Part shown: piece after piece, positions 36,954 to 46,367 of the stretch
Numbering within the stretch: position 1 is the first letter of the stretch
Layout of the letters: each line of letters begins with the position of its first letter
Source: CAWGGS01 sp046704745
GTDB lineage: Bacteria; Desulfobacterota; Desulfobulbia; Desulfobulbales; Desulfocapsaceae
Assembly: GCA_046704745.1 (NCBI GenBank)
Contig: JBJKRL010000058.1
Location: forward strand, 1 to 64,000
Length of the DNA stretch: 64,000 nucleotides
Direction: 5' to 3'
The notes under the pieces: model-generated
Database searches by the model: none
What the model was told of the DNA's origin: nothing
The model's input: only the letters and a program-made list of their open reading frames with translations
Made by a program: the position numbers and the translations under genes

Positions 36954-37781
36954 ATGACATCGCAAACGCCTCCCGTTTCCAGCCCGCTTCTCAAGGTCGA
37001 AAATCTGGCCAAATCCTTCCGTCTCCATGCCCGCGGGGGCATGGAGGTCGAGGGTTTCTCCGGGATCAACTTCAACCTGGAACGGGGTCGCCTGCTGGCC
37101 TTGATCGGCCCCAGCGGCTCCGGGAAATCGTCGGTCCTGAAAACCATCTACCGCACCTATCTGCCCACGGACGGACGGATCCTGTTTATTGCCGGCGGTT
37201 GCCGGACGGATCTGGCCGCCTGCTCCGAGAACGAGATTCTGCTGCTGAGAAAATCACGCATCGGCTTTGTCACCCAGTTCCTTAAGGTCCTGCCCAGGAT
37301 CAGTGCCATCGACTCGGTGGCCGGGCCCCTGATCGACATGGGCGAGGAACAAGAAAGCGCCAGGCGGCGAGCCGGCGAGCTGTTGAGCTTTCTGGGGATC
37401 CGCGAGCAACTCTTCGGCATCAGCCCGCTGACCTTTTCCGGCGGCGAGCAGCAGCGGGTCAACATCGCCCGCGGCATCATAGCCCCGAAGGAGTTGCTGT
37501 TGCTGGACGAGCCCACCGCCTCGCTTGATCCGCAGGCCGCCGGCCAGGTTGTCGAGCTTCTGCAACAATTAAAACGCCGAAAGACGGCGATGATCGCCGT
37601 CTTCCACGATATGGCCAAGGTGCAGCAGGTCGCCGACCAGGTCTACAACCTGGCTGAGGCAACAGGCGTGCTAAAGTTGGAAGACCTACGCGGGCGGCAT
37701 GAAAATTTATCACACTACAATGCAATACCGTCGGCCAACAGACTTGTTACGGAGCCGGCAAAGGAGACAGACCAATGGTAA
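36954..37781 (+). CDS. phnL: C-P lyase ABC-type subunit PhnL
   Basis: 275 aa from the ATG one base after the phnK stop. Walker A GPSGSGKSS, signature FSGGEQQRVNIARGI, Walker B LLLLDEPTASLDP. A C-terminal tail of about 40 residues beyond the usual PhnL end overlaps the phnM start by 7 nt. Confidence 0.95.
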   Translation: MTSQTPPVSSPLLKVENLAKSFRLHARGGMEVEGFSGINFNLERGRLLALIGPSGSGKSSVLKTIYRTYLPTDGRILFIAGGCRTDLAACSENEILLLRKSRIGFVTQFLKVLPRISAIDSVAGPLIDMGEEQESARRRAGELLSFLGIREQLFGISPLTFSGGEQQRVNIARGIIAPKELLLLDEPTASLDPQAAGQVVELLQQLKRRKTAMIAVFHDMAKVQQVADQVYNLAEATGVLKLEDLRGRHENLSHYNAIPSANRLVTEPAKETDQW

Positions 37782-38932
37782 CCGCCCTTCGTTCAAACCG
37801 GGTACTAACGCCCGACGGCATTGTGCCCTGCGACCTGGAGATCAATTCCGGTATCATCCGGCGAACCGCCCCCCATGGGGCGCTTGAAAACGCAAAAGAT
37901 TTTGGAGAGATGTTGATATCACCAGGATTCATCGATCTGCATTCGGACGCCATCGAAAAGGAAATCGAACCCCGGCCCGGGGCCAGCTTTCCGGTGGAAA
38001 CCGCCATCACCGAACTGGACAAGCGACTGGCGATGAGCGGCATCACCACCATGTTCCACGCGGTGGGGTTTAACGACCAGTCCATCGTCAGCCAGCGGGG
38101 AACGGAAAAGGCCCGGGCCGTCATCAAGCGCATCTTTGCCGTCAACCGGCAGAGGTTGAGCGTCGACAACCTGATCCACGCCCGCTACGAGATCACCTCC
38201 TTCAGCTCCCGTCAGGTTGTGGAGGAACTGATCGGGGAGGGATGCATCCAATTGCTGTCGGTGATGGACCATACCCCCGGACAAGGACAATTCAAATCCA
38301 TCGAAACCTGGAAACGCTTCCACATGCCGACCTACGACCTCTCCGACGACGAGGCGGAGATTATCATCGAATGCAAACAAAAAGATCGGAGCCGGGCCTA
38401 CGAAGAAATGCGCGGACTCCTAAGGATGGCCGCATCGGCTGGATTGAAACTGCTGTCTCATGACGACGACACCTGCGACAAGATCGATCTGGTGCAGGAG
38501 ATGGGGGTTTCCATTTCCGAGTTCCCGGTGGATGCCGGTGTGGCCCGTCATGCCAGGAATAAAGGCATGGGCACCGGGATGGGGGCGCCGAACGTGGTCC
38601 GGGGCATGAGCCAGTCCGGCAATATCTCCGCCAGGGACCTCATCCGCGAAGGGCTCTGCGATTTTCTCTGCTCCGATTACCACCCCAGCTCCATGCTCCA
38701 AGCCCCCTATGTCCTCAAGGAAACACTGGCAATTGGTTTAGAAAAGGGCTTTTCGTTGATTACGGAGGGGCCGGCGCGGCTGGCGGGCCTTGACGATCGG
38801 GGAACGCTTCAGGCAGGACGCCTGGCGGATCTGGCGATCATCGATGACCAGTGGCTGCCGAAGGTGGTACTGACACTGAAGGCGGGGCGTCCCGTTTACA
38901 ACGCCGGTCATTGCCTGTGCCCAGATGTCTGA
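37775..38932 (+). CDS. phnM: Ribose-triphosphonate diphosphatase PhnM
   Basis: 385 aa, amidohydrolase family. Metal-binding GFIDLHSDAIEKEIEPRPG (HxD variant), LSHDDDTCDK and CSDYHPSSML. Hydrolyses 5-triphosphoribosyl-1-phosphonate to the monophosphate. SD AAGGAGA. Confidence 0.95.
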   Translation: MVTALRSNRVLTPDGIVPCDLEINSGIIRRTAPHGALENAKDFGEMLISPGFIDLHSDAIEKEIEPRPGASFPVETAITELDKRLAMSGITTMFHAVGFNDQSIVSQRGTEKARAVIKRIFAVNRQRLSVDNLIHARYEITSFSSRQVVEELIGEGCIQLLSVMDHTPGQGQFKSIETWKRFHMPTYDLSDDEAEIIIECKQKDRSRAYEEMRGLLRMAASAGLKLLSHDDDTCDKIDLVQEMGVSISEFPVDAGVARHARNKGMGTGMGAPNVVRGMSQSGNISARDLIREGLCDFLCSDYHPSSMLQAPYVLKETLAIGLEKGFSLITEGPARLAGLDDRGTLQAGRLADLAIIDDQWLPKVVLTLKAGRPVYNAGHCLCPDV

Positions 38933-38981
38933 TGTTTGCGCTCTATTTCATCTCTTTTCCTTGACCAGGAGAAAACCTCCC

Positions 38982-39629
38982 ATGTACCATATCGCCTCCC
39001 ACAATCCCAGGCATTTCCCCTCACTGGGGGAAAAGCCCTTCATCGCCTCCGACGCCTCCATCGTTGACAGCCGATTCGGCTGCTACACTGAAGTGCAGCA
39101 AAACAGCGAATTGATCGACGTCGATCTCGGCGACTACTCCTACGTGATGGAAGACTGCCGGATCAGTCACTGCCGGATCGGCAAGTTCGTCAATATCGCC
39201 TCCCTGGTGCGTATCAACCCGGGCAATCATCCGACCGACTGGGTATCGATGCATCACTGCCAATATCGGCGGGCCGGATACGGGTTCAACGAGCAGGATG
39301 ATGCGGCCTTTTTTGCCTGGCGGGCCGCCCAGCCGGTTACAATCGGCCATGATGTCTGGATCGGTCACGGGGCCACCGTATTGGCCGGTCTTTCCATCGG
39401 CAACGGTGCTGCAGTGGGAGCAGGAGCCGTGGTTACCAAAGACGTTCCACCCTACGCCATTGTCGCGGGCATCCCGGCCAAGGTGCTCCGCTGCCGCTTC
39501 CCGAAGGGAATCGTCGACCGGTTGCAGCAAATCAAGTGGTGGGACTGGGACCATGAAACCATCAAAGAGCGGCTGCCGGAATTCAGAGACGTCCGGACCT
39601 TTGTCAACGCCTACGGGACTCAAAAATGA
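38982..39629 (+). CDS. Hexapeptide-repeat acetyltransferase of the phn cluster
   Basis: 215 aa from the ATG at 38982 (SD AGGAGAAAA). Left-handed beta-helix repeats, then HDVWIGHGATVLAGLSIGNGAAVGAGAVVTKDVPPYAIVAGIPAKVLR, the CatB/LacA-type active-site end. Sits between phnM and phnN, as the xenobiotic-type acetyltransferase often seen in C-P lyase operons does. Probably acetylates aminophosphonates in place of PhnO, which is absent; that is inference. Confidence 0.9.
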   Translation: MYHIASHNPRHFPSLGEKPFIASDASIVDSRFGCYTEVQQNSELIDVDLGDYSYVMEDCRISHCRIGKFVNIASLVRINPGNHPTDWVSMHHCQYRRAGYGFNEQDDAAFFAWRAAQPVTIGHDVWIGHGATVLAGLSIGNGAAVGAGAVVTKDVPPYAIVAGIPAKVLRCRFPKGIVDRLQQIKWWDWDHETIKERLPEFRDVRTFVNAYGTQK

Positions 39630-40243
39630 AGATCATCCTCATCGTCGGCCCCAGCGGGGCGGGAAAGGACAGTCTGCTTTCGGCATGCCGGCAGGCCTTG
39701 GCCGACAGGCCCGGCATCCTCTTTATATCCCGTTATGTAACCCGGATGCCGGATGACAATGAACAGAACTACTATATCGATCAATCCGCCTTCAACACCT
39801 TGAAAAGCAGCGGTTTTTTCTTCATTGACTGGCAGGCGCACGGTAATTCCTACGGGATCAGCCTTGACCCGCTGTTGCAGAAAGACAAGCGGGCCGTTAT
39901 CATCTCAGTTTCCAGGACGGTGATCAGCGCCTTTGAAAAGGCTTTCAACGATGTCGAAACAATTTCCATCTCGGCACCGGAGTCTGTGCTTAGCCGGCGG
40001 CTTGCCGACCGGGCCCGGGAATCCGGACCTGCCAGAGATAGCCGGCTTGCCCGGAAAGACTTGAAGGTAATTGCCACCAGGCTCTTTCATTTCAACAACG
40101 ACTCTCCCTTGGAGCAAACAGCTCCAAGATTTATCGAGCTTATAGAACGCGTACTGTCGTCCCCTTCTCCGTCACGGAACAACGAAGAGGCCGATTTGGC
40201 GGGGAGTCGCAACGGCAATGAGAAACACCTAGGAGAGGGCTGA
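39626..40243 (+). CDS. phnN: Ribose 1,5-bisphosphokinase PhnN
   Basis: 205 aa. Guanylate-kinase-like P-loop GPSGAGKDSLL, then RYVTRMPD and FFFIDWQAHGNSYGI. Converts ribose 1,5-bisphosphate to PRPP at the end of the pathway. Start overlaps the acetyltransferase stop. C-terminal 25 residues are low-similarity extension. Confidence 0.94.
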   Translation: MKIILIVGPSGAGKDSLLSACRQALADRPGILFISRYVTRMPDDNEQNYYIDQSAFNTLKSSGFFFIDWQAHGNSYGISLDPLLQKDKRAVIISVSRTVISAFEKAFNDVETISISAPESVLSRRLADRARESGPARDSRLARKDLKVIATRLFHFNNDSPLEQTAPRFIELIERVLSSPSPSRNNEEADLAGSRNGNEKHLGEG

Positions 40244-40941
40244 TGCGCATCGGACTCTATTTCATCCCCGGCCCCGGCCCCCTGCGGGAGTTGGCAACAT
40301 ACTGGCTCGGCTATGATATCGTTGAGGGAAAAGAGATCAAACGGCCACCCGTGCTCTCAAGCCTGGTAGCCGATATCGATGAGATGACCGCCATCCCCCG
40401 GCGCTACGGCCTCCATGCCACCATCAAGGCACCGTTTCGACTGGCCTCCGGCTGCAGCTTAGATGATCTCAAAGAGGCCGTAGACCATCTCTGCCGGACC
40501 CTGCAGCCGATCATCATCCCCGGCCTTACCCTCGCCGAGATCGATTCGTTTTTCTGCCTGGCGCCCCAAGACGGCACCGGCGAACTCGCCTGGCTGGCAG
40601 GCTCCTGCCTGCGCGAACTCGACGGTTTCCGGGCTCCGCTGGAAGAAGAAGAGAGGAAAAGGAGAAAGGCAAAGGGACTTTCCCCACGCGAACTCCATCT
40701 GCTCGAACAATGGGGATATCCTTACGTGATGGAAAATTTTCGTTTCCATATCACCTTAACCGGTCCCATCCCCGACCCTGATCGCAGGAGAGACCTGCGT
40801 CCGATTATGCAGAGCTATCTGGCAAAGGCCTTGGAAAAACCCCTGACAATAGACTCCCTCTGTCTGGTGTGTGAGCGGGAGCCGAAAGCCCGATTCGAAC
40901 TCCTGCAATGCTTCCTCTTCAAAAGCGAACCTGAATGGTAA
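40243..40941 (+). CDS. DUF1045 phosphonate-associated protein (2H phosphoesterase-like)
   Basis: 232 aa, the family annotated as putative phosphonate metabolism protein. Two H-x-T/S-like motifs fit the 2H fold: GLHATIKAPF near residue 57 and FRFHITLTGP near 165. These proteins may replace PhnP in hydrolysing cyclic ribose phosphate, which is absent here; that role is inference. It starts at the phnN stop and closes the operon. Confidence 0.9.
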   Translation: MRIGLYFIPGPGPLRELATYWLGYDIVEGKEIKRPPVLSSLVADIDEMTAIPRRYGLHATIKAPFRLASGCSLDDLKEAVDHLCRTLQPIIIPGLTLAEIDSFFCLAPQDGTGELAWLAGSCLRELDGFRAPLEEEERKRRKAKGLSPRELHLLEQWGYPYVMENFRFHITLTGPIPDPDRRRDLRPIMQSYLAKALEKPLTIDSLCLVCEREPKARFELLQCFLFKSEPEW

Positions 40942-41001
40942 AGAAATTTTAATAGATTACGAACGGAATCATAACCTTCGCCTTGTAAACTCGGGATCGT
41001 T

Positions 41002-43335
41002 ATGGAACTTCAGCACTATCAGACCACCGAAACCAACTCTGACATTGCGGCCGAAGCCGATGCCTTCGTCAAGCGTCTTGGCAACTTTGCCCTCCAGCCT
41101 TTTACCATGGATGACGTGAGCGTCGGGATGGAATACGAACTCCAGGTGGCGGTCCAGGGCGATTATTCCGCTGTCGACCTGCCCCGGACCATCCTTGAGT
41201 CCCGATTTTTTAGAAACATCGTCAAGCGGGCGGGCCGCGGTGATCTGCCGCCGAAAAGCATTGAAGACCTGCGCCGTTTTCTCTATGACAACGAGACAAA
41301 GGTCTGGGAAAACAGCTGGGTCCGGTTGCGCAAAGACCATCTGGGGAATGCGGCCCAAAAGCTGTTCGATCACGATTTACTGGCCGATAAAAGCAAGCCT
41401 GATGGCCGGAAACGCAGCGATATCGACAGATTTCACCTTACCCTTCAAGGAGAATCATGGCTGCGCCTGCCGGTCAGCTATCTTTTGAGACTGGCCTTGA
41501 CCGATGCCGTCGGTACCGATTCACCCATTTCCATCCTTAAAACGGCCCGCGATCTCCTTCCCCATTTCTTAAGCGACAACACCTCGCCTGAGATCCTCTC
41601 ATTTACCATACCCACCGGAGAGGACATCGGCAACGCCGCCGCCCGGGAGACGGCCCGGACATTTTTGCTGACCCAGATTCTCATACAATACGCCAACACC
41701 AAATTGGGACTTGGTGACTCGGGACAGAAATGTCTTCTCTACAACGCTCCGCATGCCCCATGCCGGCAAAAGATGCTCAACGAGATGGTCCCCGACGGTT
41801 TCTACCGCCATCTGTTCATGAGCCCCTGCCTTGCCGGTTGGGACAGGGGTGAAGACAAGCACCGTTATATGGATCTCTGTCACAGGACCCTATCCCGGAG
41901 CCAGCTCAACACCATCGGTAAGCTCAAGGATGCCGGAATCATCACCAACAACCTGGTGGTCCTGCCCAATACCTCCAACACCTGCCTGGCCAATAACGGC
42001 ACTCATGTATCACTTGGCTCCAGGCTTCTGAGCTTTTTTGCCCAAGGCCGGCATTCAGGCTTTACGCCCAGCGTGGAAAAGTATATCGGTGACCTGGTGA
42101 TCAAGGTCGTAGAACATTTTCTGCCCCTTTTCGTCACCACCTATACCGCCGCCCCGTATCGTCTGGATTTTGCCGATTTTCATCCGGAAAAGGTACTGGG
42201 CTTTCTGCCGCACGAATTGGATTACACCCATCTGCGCATGATCTGGCGCCGATGGAAAAAGAAAGCCGGGCTGCGTTTCCTTGGCCGTTCGGTCACTCCC
42301 TTCGGTCCCCGAGCCCTCGACAATATAATCGCCAGAGTCCTGCATCTGCATGGCGATATGGTCCCCGATTTCCGGCTCATCGATTATCTGACCACCTTGC
42401 TGTCCACCGAAAGCTGCCCCGGTCTCAACGGTATGCCCGGCAACCATATTCTCCTCAAGCAAGAGTTGTCGGAGTTGGGCATATTCGACTCGCGCATGTC
42501 CATCTATTTGCCGTATAGGCAGCGGGAGTTCCGGACCATGGGCTATTCAGGCTTCGAAGGACGCAGCTATTCGCTTTTCCCGGGGCTGGAAGACGATATG
42601 GCAAAGGCAATCAATCTCCAGGCCATCGTGACGGCCCTGGCCTACCGCGCCGTCATCACCGGCCGCGTTTGCCATGCGGATATCCCCGACCTGCCGTCCA
42701 TCGAAAGCGAAAGGCGGCAGATCTTCTTTGCCGCCGCCATCGGTCTTCCAACCTTTTTCGTCAAGGCAGACACCGGCAACCGTTATTTAAAGAAGATCCT
42801 CGGCCACGTCAAGAATCAACGCAACAGCCGTCGATACAAAGGATATATCCGCGTACAGATCAACGAATACCGGATGGCCCTATTACAGATACTCCAAAAA
42901 GATGGGCAAGGACGGATAGAGACTCCGGGATTTGCCGAAACCATCAAGGATTTGCGATCCCGTCTTGCCGGGGGTGGCACAACAGCCTTTGACAAGCTGA
43001 TTGCAGGCGCTCTAGCGGCAAAGGCCGGAAAAAGACCGCTTTCGATTCCGGCCGCCGATTTTAACGCGGCAACCGAACACTACTATCGCACCGGCCTCAA
43101 AAGGCTGCATACCCAAGAAGGCCTATCCGTGCTGGCCGCCGACTGCCAGCGGCTGGAGCGGCTTGGTGATCCCCACCTCAGACAGGTTATGGGGGGAAGA
43201 AACCGTTCCGCAGCCGCTTTCATAGGGGATACGGCCCGCTCCTTTCTCGCTGAAACGGCACCCCCCGGAGACCTCCAACATCTTTTACGTATCGGGCTTG
43301 CCGTCATCCATCACGAACGCCGGAAAAACAGATGA
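41002..43335 (+). CDS. Uncharacterised 777-aa protein, first gene of lipid-linked cassette
   Basis: Not recognised. No signal peptide or clear membrane segment. The N-terminal third includes VGMEYELQVAV (about residue 40), faintly like the GxExE start of glutamate-cysteine ligase-type domains, and VRLRKDHLG. Centre: NTSNTCLANNGTHVSLGSR and the region GFLPHELDYTHLRMIWRRWKKKAG. Near 500: MGYSGFEGRSYSLFPGLEDDM, then NLQAIVTALAYRAVITGRV and SERRQIFFAAAIGLPTFFVK, all dense in conserved-looking charged and aromatic residues, suggesting an enzyme. Only 60 nt after the phn operon. The next gene overlaps it by 4 nt, so it works with the PSD-like and Lgt-like proteins. Confidence 0.85.
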   Translation: MELQHYQTTETNSDIAAEADAFVKRLGNFALQPFTMDDVSVGMEYELQVAVQGDYSAVDLPRTILESRFFRNIVKRAGRGDLPPKSIEDLRRFLYDNETKVWENSWVRLRKDHLGNAAQKLFDHDLLADKSKPDGRKRSDIDRFHLTLQGESWLRLPVSYLLRLALTDAVGTDSPISILKTARDLLPHFLSDNTSPEILSFTIPTGEDIGNAAARETARTFLLTQILIQYANTKLGLGDSGQKCLLYNAPHAPCRQKMLNEMVPDGFYRHLFMSPCLAGWDRGEDKHRYMDLCHRTLSRSQLNTIGKLKDAGIITNNLVVLPNTSNTCLANNGTHVSLGSRLLSFFAQGRHSGFTPSVEKYIGDLVIKVVEHFLPLFVTTYTAAPYRLDFADFHPEKVLGFLPHELDYTHLRMIWRRWKKKAGLRFLGRSVTPFGPRALDNIIARVLHLHGDMVPDFRLIDYLTTLLSTESCPGLNGMPGNHILLKQELSELGIFDSRMSIYLPYRQREFRTMGYSGFEGRSYSLFPGLEDDMAKAINLQAIVTALAYRAVITGRVCHADIPDLPSIESERRQIFFAAAIGLPTFFVKADTGNRYLKKILGHVKNQRNSRRYKGYIRVQINEYRMALLQILQKDGQGRIETPGFAETIKDLRSRLAGGGTTAFDKLIAGALAAKAGKRPLSIPAADFNAATEHYYRTGLKRLHTQEGLSVLAADCQRLERLGDPHLRQVMGGRNRSAAAFIGDTARSFLAETAPPGDLQHLLRIGLAVIHHERRKNR

Positions 43336-44354
43336 ATACAGCGACCTGCGCCATGAGCGCCCACCAGTATGTCGACCGCAGGACCGGAACTGTCGTAACA
43401 GAACGATTGATCGGCGACCGTACTGTTTCCTTTGTCTACAACCGGCTGCGGGAAAATGCCCCGACCATGTTCAAGTTGCTGACCTCGGCCAGGATATCGA
43501 GTCTTCTTGCTTACTGCTGCTACGACATGAAAGGCGGAAGCCCGGAAAAATATGACAAGGTATTCAAACAACTGGACATCGATCGGAGAGAATGCGTCGA
43601 ACCTCCCGGCTATTTCACCACCATGCGCAGGATCTTTGAGCGGCAGATCCGCTATTGGGACAATCGGCCGATGCAAAACGATTCAACTCTTATCGTCTCC
43701 CCGGCCGACGCCCGTCTCTTAATCGGCTCGTTTGCCGGGAATTCAAGACTTTTTATCAAGGACAAATTCTTCGATCTCCAAGAACTGCTGGGAGTAAACG
43801 GCAGTTGGTTCCGGCAGTTCACCGGAGGAGACTTTGCCGTCTTTCGCCTGACCCCGGACAAGTACCATTACAACCACTTTCCGGTCTCAGGCCGGGTGGC
43901 GGACATCTACGAGGTGGACGGCCGGTACCATTCCTGCAATCCGCTGGCATCGATTGCGGTTGCTTCCATCCACTCCAAGAATCGGAGGGTGGTTACCATA
44001 ATCGACACCGACGTGGAAGGCGGCTCCCGGGTCGGCCTGGTGGCAATAATTGAGATCGTGGCGCTGATGATCGGCGATATCATACAGGCCTACAGTACCA
44101 GGCAATACGAGAACCCGCAACCCGTCCGCACCGGGCTTTTTGTAAAGAAAGGCTGCCCTAAGAGCCTGTACCGGCCGGGCAGCTCCACCGATGTTCTGAT
44201 CTTCGAACCGGGCCGTATGCGCTTCTGCGACGATCTGGTCGTTTACTCCAGACGTCACGACGTCCATAGCCGATTTACCGAACCTTCTAACCGGCCGCTG
44301 GTCGAAACGGACATCCGGGTCCGTTCACCGCTGGCGCTCGCCATCGACTTTTGA
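43332..44354 (+). CDS. Phosphatidylserine decarboxylase-like protein
   Basis: 340 aa. The PSD core is visible: DFAVFRLTPDKYHYNHFPVSGRV (FRLxPxDYHxxHxPxxG motif with catalytic His), then ASIHSKNRRVVTII, VALVAIIEIVALMIGDI-like region and RPGSSTDVLIFEPG, where GSS replaces the LGST self-cleavage site. The serine that becomes the pyruvoyl group is present. Longer N-terminus than housekeeping Psd, and no membrane helix. ATG overlaps the 777-aa gene. Could decarboxylate another amino-acyl lipid or act as a cofactor-maturing homologue. Confidence 0.85.
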   Translation: MNTATCAMSAHQYVDRRTGTVVTERLIGDRTVSFVYNRLRENAPTMFKLLTSARISSLLAYCCYDMKGGSPEKYDKVFKQLDIDRRECVEPPGYFTTMRRIFERQIRYWDNRPMQNDSTLIVSPADARLLIGSFAGNSRLFIKDKFFDLQELLGVNGSWFRQFTGGDFAVFRLTPDKYHYNHFPVSGRVADIYEVDGRYHSCNPLASIAVASIHSKNRRVVTIIDTDVEGGSRVGLVAIIEIVALMIGDIIQAYSTRQYENPQPVRTGLFVKKGCPKSLYRPGSSTDVLIFEPGRMRFCDDLVVYSRRHDVHSRFTEPSNRPLVETDIRVRSPLALAIDF

Positions 44355-44369
44355 TAAAAGGAAATACCC

Positions 44370-45503
44370 ATGTCCGACCTTACCTTTCTACTCCTGCTGT
44401 CCGCGATGCTTGGACTGCTTCTGTCTTGGGGTTTTGTCAACCTCCCACGGGAACGCTGGCAAATGCTGGCAGTAATCCCGTTTAAAAAGGAAGACAACGG
44501 CAGCTGGAACGGCATCAACCTCACTTATTACGGCTTCTTTCTGGCCACAAGCCAGCTCTTGGCCGTGGTGCTGCTTCTCATCCTGCTCGGGGCCGTGCGG
44601 TTGCCGCTTGCCGCAATCCTTCTTCTCACCGTTATCATCCTTGCCATCTGTATACCGGCGGCTCGGATCGTCGCCGTTATGGTCGAGAAAAAACGCCACG
44701 GCTTCACCATCGGCGGGGCCTCTTTCGTGGGCATCCTTCTCGCCCCCTGGTGCATCCTGCTGGTTGAAAGGATCACGGACGAGTTTTCCCCTTGCCACCT
44801 GCCCATGCTGCCGATCTTGGCCGCCATGGCCATCGCCTATGCCCTGGGTGAAGGTCTTGGGCGTCTGGCTTGCATCAGTTTCGGATGTTGTTACGGAAAG
44901 GCGGTGGAAGACTGCCACCCCTTGATTCGTACACTCTTTTCCAAAACCAGTTTTATCTTTGACGGCGCCACCAAGAAGGCCGTCTACGAAGGGAAACTGC
45001 AAAACCGCCCATTGGTGCCGATCCAGGCTGTTACCTGCATCATCTATTGTCTTACGGCCATAGCGGGGAGCCTACTCTTCCTACGCAACCAGACCACAAC
45101 TGCCCTTATTTCATGTATCAGCGTGACCCAGATCTGGCGCATCCTCTCGGAGACGCTGCGAGCCGACTTTCGTGGATTTTCCAAGATTTCCGCCTACCAG
45201 AAAATGGGAGGGATAGCCGTCGTTTACATTGTCGTGATATCCCTGTTCTTCAACACCGAGTATATCGACCTCCCCAATGTGAAGGAAGGCATCTGCCTGC
45301 TTTGGCAACCGGGAATCATCATCGGCCTGCAGATCCTTTGGTTGATCGCCTTCCTTTTCTTCGGCCGCAGCACCGTCACCACATGCAGCCTCTTCTTCAA
45401 CCTGTCCCATGAACCGCAGAGACCTGCATTTCCTCTGTCACCAGAGGAAAAAACGGGACGGTTTTTTATCGATCCAAATCTCGAAAACGCTCCTTGGTTA
45501 TGA
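44370..45503 (+). CDS. Lgt-like integral membrane protein
   Basis: 377 aa with about eight to nine helices. GRLACISFGCCYGKAVEDCHP mirrors the GRxGCFxxGCCYG of prolipoprotein diacylglyceryl transferase; RPLVPIQAVTCIIYC takes the place of HPTQLYEA; RILSETLRADFRG resembles the conserved R-x-x-x-E-x-x-R of TM7. Larger loops and a longer N-terminus than Lgt. SD AAAGGAAA, 16 nt after the PSD-like gene. A dedicated phospholipid-group transferase is the natural guess; substrate unknown. Confidence 0.8.
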   Translation: MSDLTFLLLLSAMLGLLLSWGFVNLPRERWQMLAVIPFKKEDNGSWNGINLTYYGFFLATSQLLAVVLLLILLGAVRLPLAAILLLTVIILAICIPAARIVAVMVEKKRHGFTIGGASFVGILLAPWCILLVERITDEFSPCHLPMLPILAAMAIAYALGEGLGRLACISFGCCYGKAVEDCHPLIRTLFSKTSFIFDGATKKAVYEGKLQNRPLVPIQAVTCIIYCLTAIAGSLLFLRNQTTTALISCISVTQIWRILSETLRADFRGFSKISAYQKMGGIAVVYIVVISLFFNTEYIDLPNVKEGICLLWQPGIIIGLQILWLIAFLFFGRSTVTTCSLFFNLSHEPQRPAFPLSPEEKTGRFFIDPNLENAPWL

Positions 45504-45737
45504 CATACTTTTGGCAGATTTTCTTTCTTGCCCGGAAATCTCGCCGTGTTCAAATCCTACTACTTTGATTAAGCATATGGAGAAGCTGAACAAATCTGAA
45601 AGCATCACGCCAAAGCCCCTCCGGCGGAAAATACCGTCGCAATCTTTGCGCACGTCTGTGAACACATCACTGGATTCAGAGACATCAACTTCAGAGATCT
45701 GCAGAAAAATAGGAATTATCACCAGCGATTAAAACTC

Positions 45738-46343
45738 CTACCTACTCTCTTCGTACCTGAAGCAGGATTGGAGATGGTCATTGACCATGCCCATGGATTG
45801 CATGTAGGCATAGCAAATGGTGGAGCCGACAAAGGTGAGGCCGCGTTTTTTCAGATCGCGGCTGAGCAGATCGGAGAGGTCGGTGCGGGCTGGAATCTGC
45901 GATATCTCCCGCCAGCCGTTTACAATCTGGCGGCCTTCGACATAGCGCCAGAGAAAGGAAGAAAAGGAGCCGAATTCTTCTTGTATGGCAAGCACCTCCC
46001 GGGCATTTTTAATCGCCGATCCGATTTTCAACCGATTACGGACGATTCCCGGATCGGCAACCAGCCTGCCGATATCGGCATCGGTGTAGGACGCGACCTG
46101 TCCGATGTCAAAGCCTTCGAATGCCTTGCGGTAATTCTCACGTTTTTTAAGGATGGTAATCCAGCTAAGCCCAGCCTGGGCTCCCTCCAGGACCAGCAGT
46201 TCAAACAGCCGCCGGTCGTCATAAAGCGGGACGCCCCATTCCTTGTCATGATAGGCGATATAGAGCGGATCATTGCCGCACCACGGGCATCTGATCAGAT
46301 TGCCGGCCCCATCCTGAACCGAATCTTTTGCAACAAAATCCAT
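45738..46343 (-). CDS. tag: DNA-3-methyladenine glycosylase I
   Basis: 201 aa. CPWCGNDPLYIAYHDKEWGVP contains the N-terminal zinc ligands and the conserved YHDxEWG; LFELLVLEGAQAGLSWITILKKR and FVGSTICYAYMQSMGMVNDH follow the family exactly. Removes 3-methyladenine from DNA. SD AAAGGAAC. Convergent with the Lgt-like gene. Confidence 0.96.
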   Translation of the reverse strand: MDFVAKDSVQDGAGNLIRCPWCGNDPLYIAYHDKEWGVPLYDDRRLFELLVLEGAQAGLSWITILKKRENYRKAFEGFDIGQVASYTDADIGRLVADPGIVRNRLKIGSAIKNAREVLAIQEEFGSFSSFLWRYVEGRQIVNGWREISQIPARTDLSDLLSRDLKKRGLTFVGSTICYAYMQSMGMVNDHLQSCFRYEESR

Positions 46344-46367
46344 ATTGTTCCTTTTCGAGATTAATCC

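Noticed and set aside
41002..43335. Calling the 777-aa protein a glutamate-cysteine ligase
   Set aside because: Only one short GxExE-like string supports it; the rest cannot be aligned by eye.
45409..45732. 107-aa plus-strand ORF after the Lgt-like gene
   Set aside because: Starts inside the Lgt-like gene in another frame, no SD, low-complexity tail.
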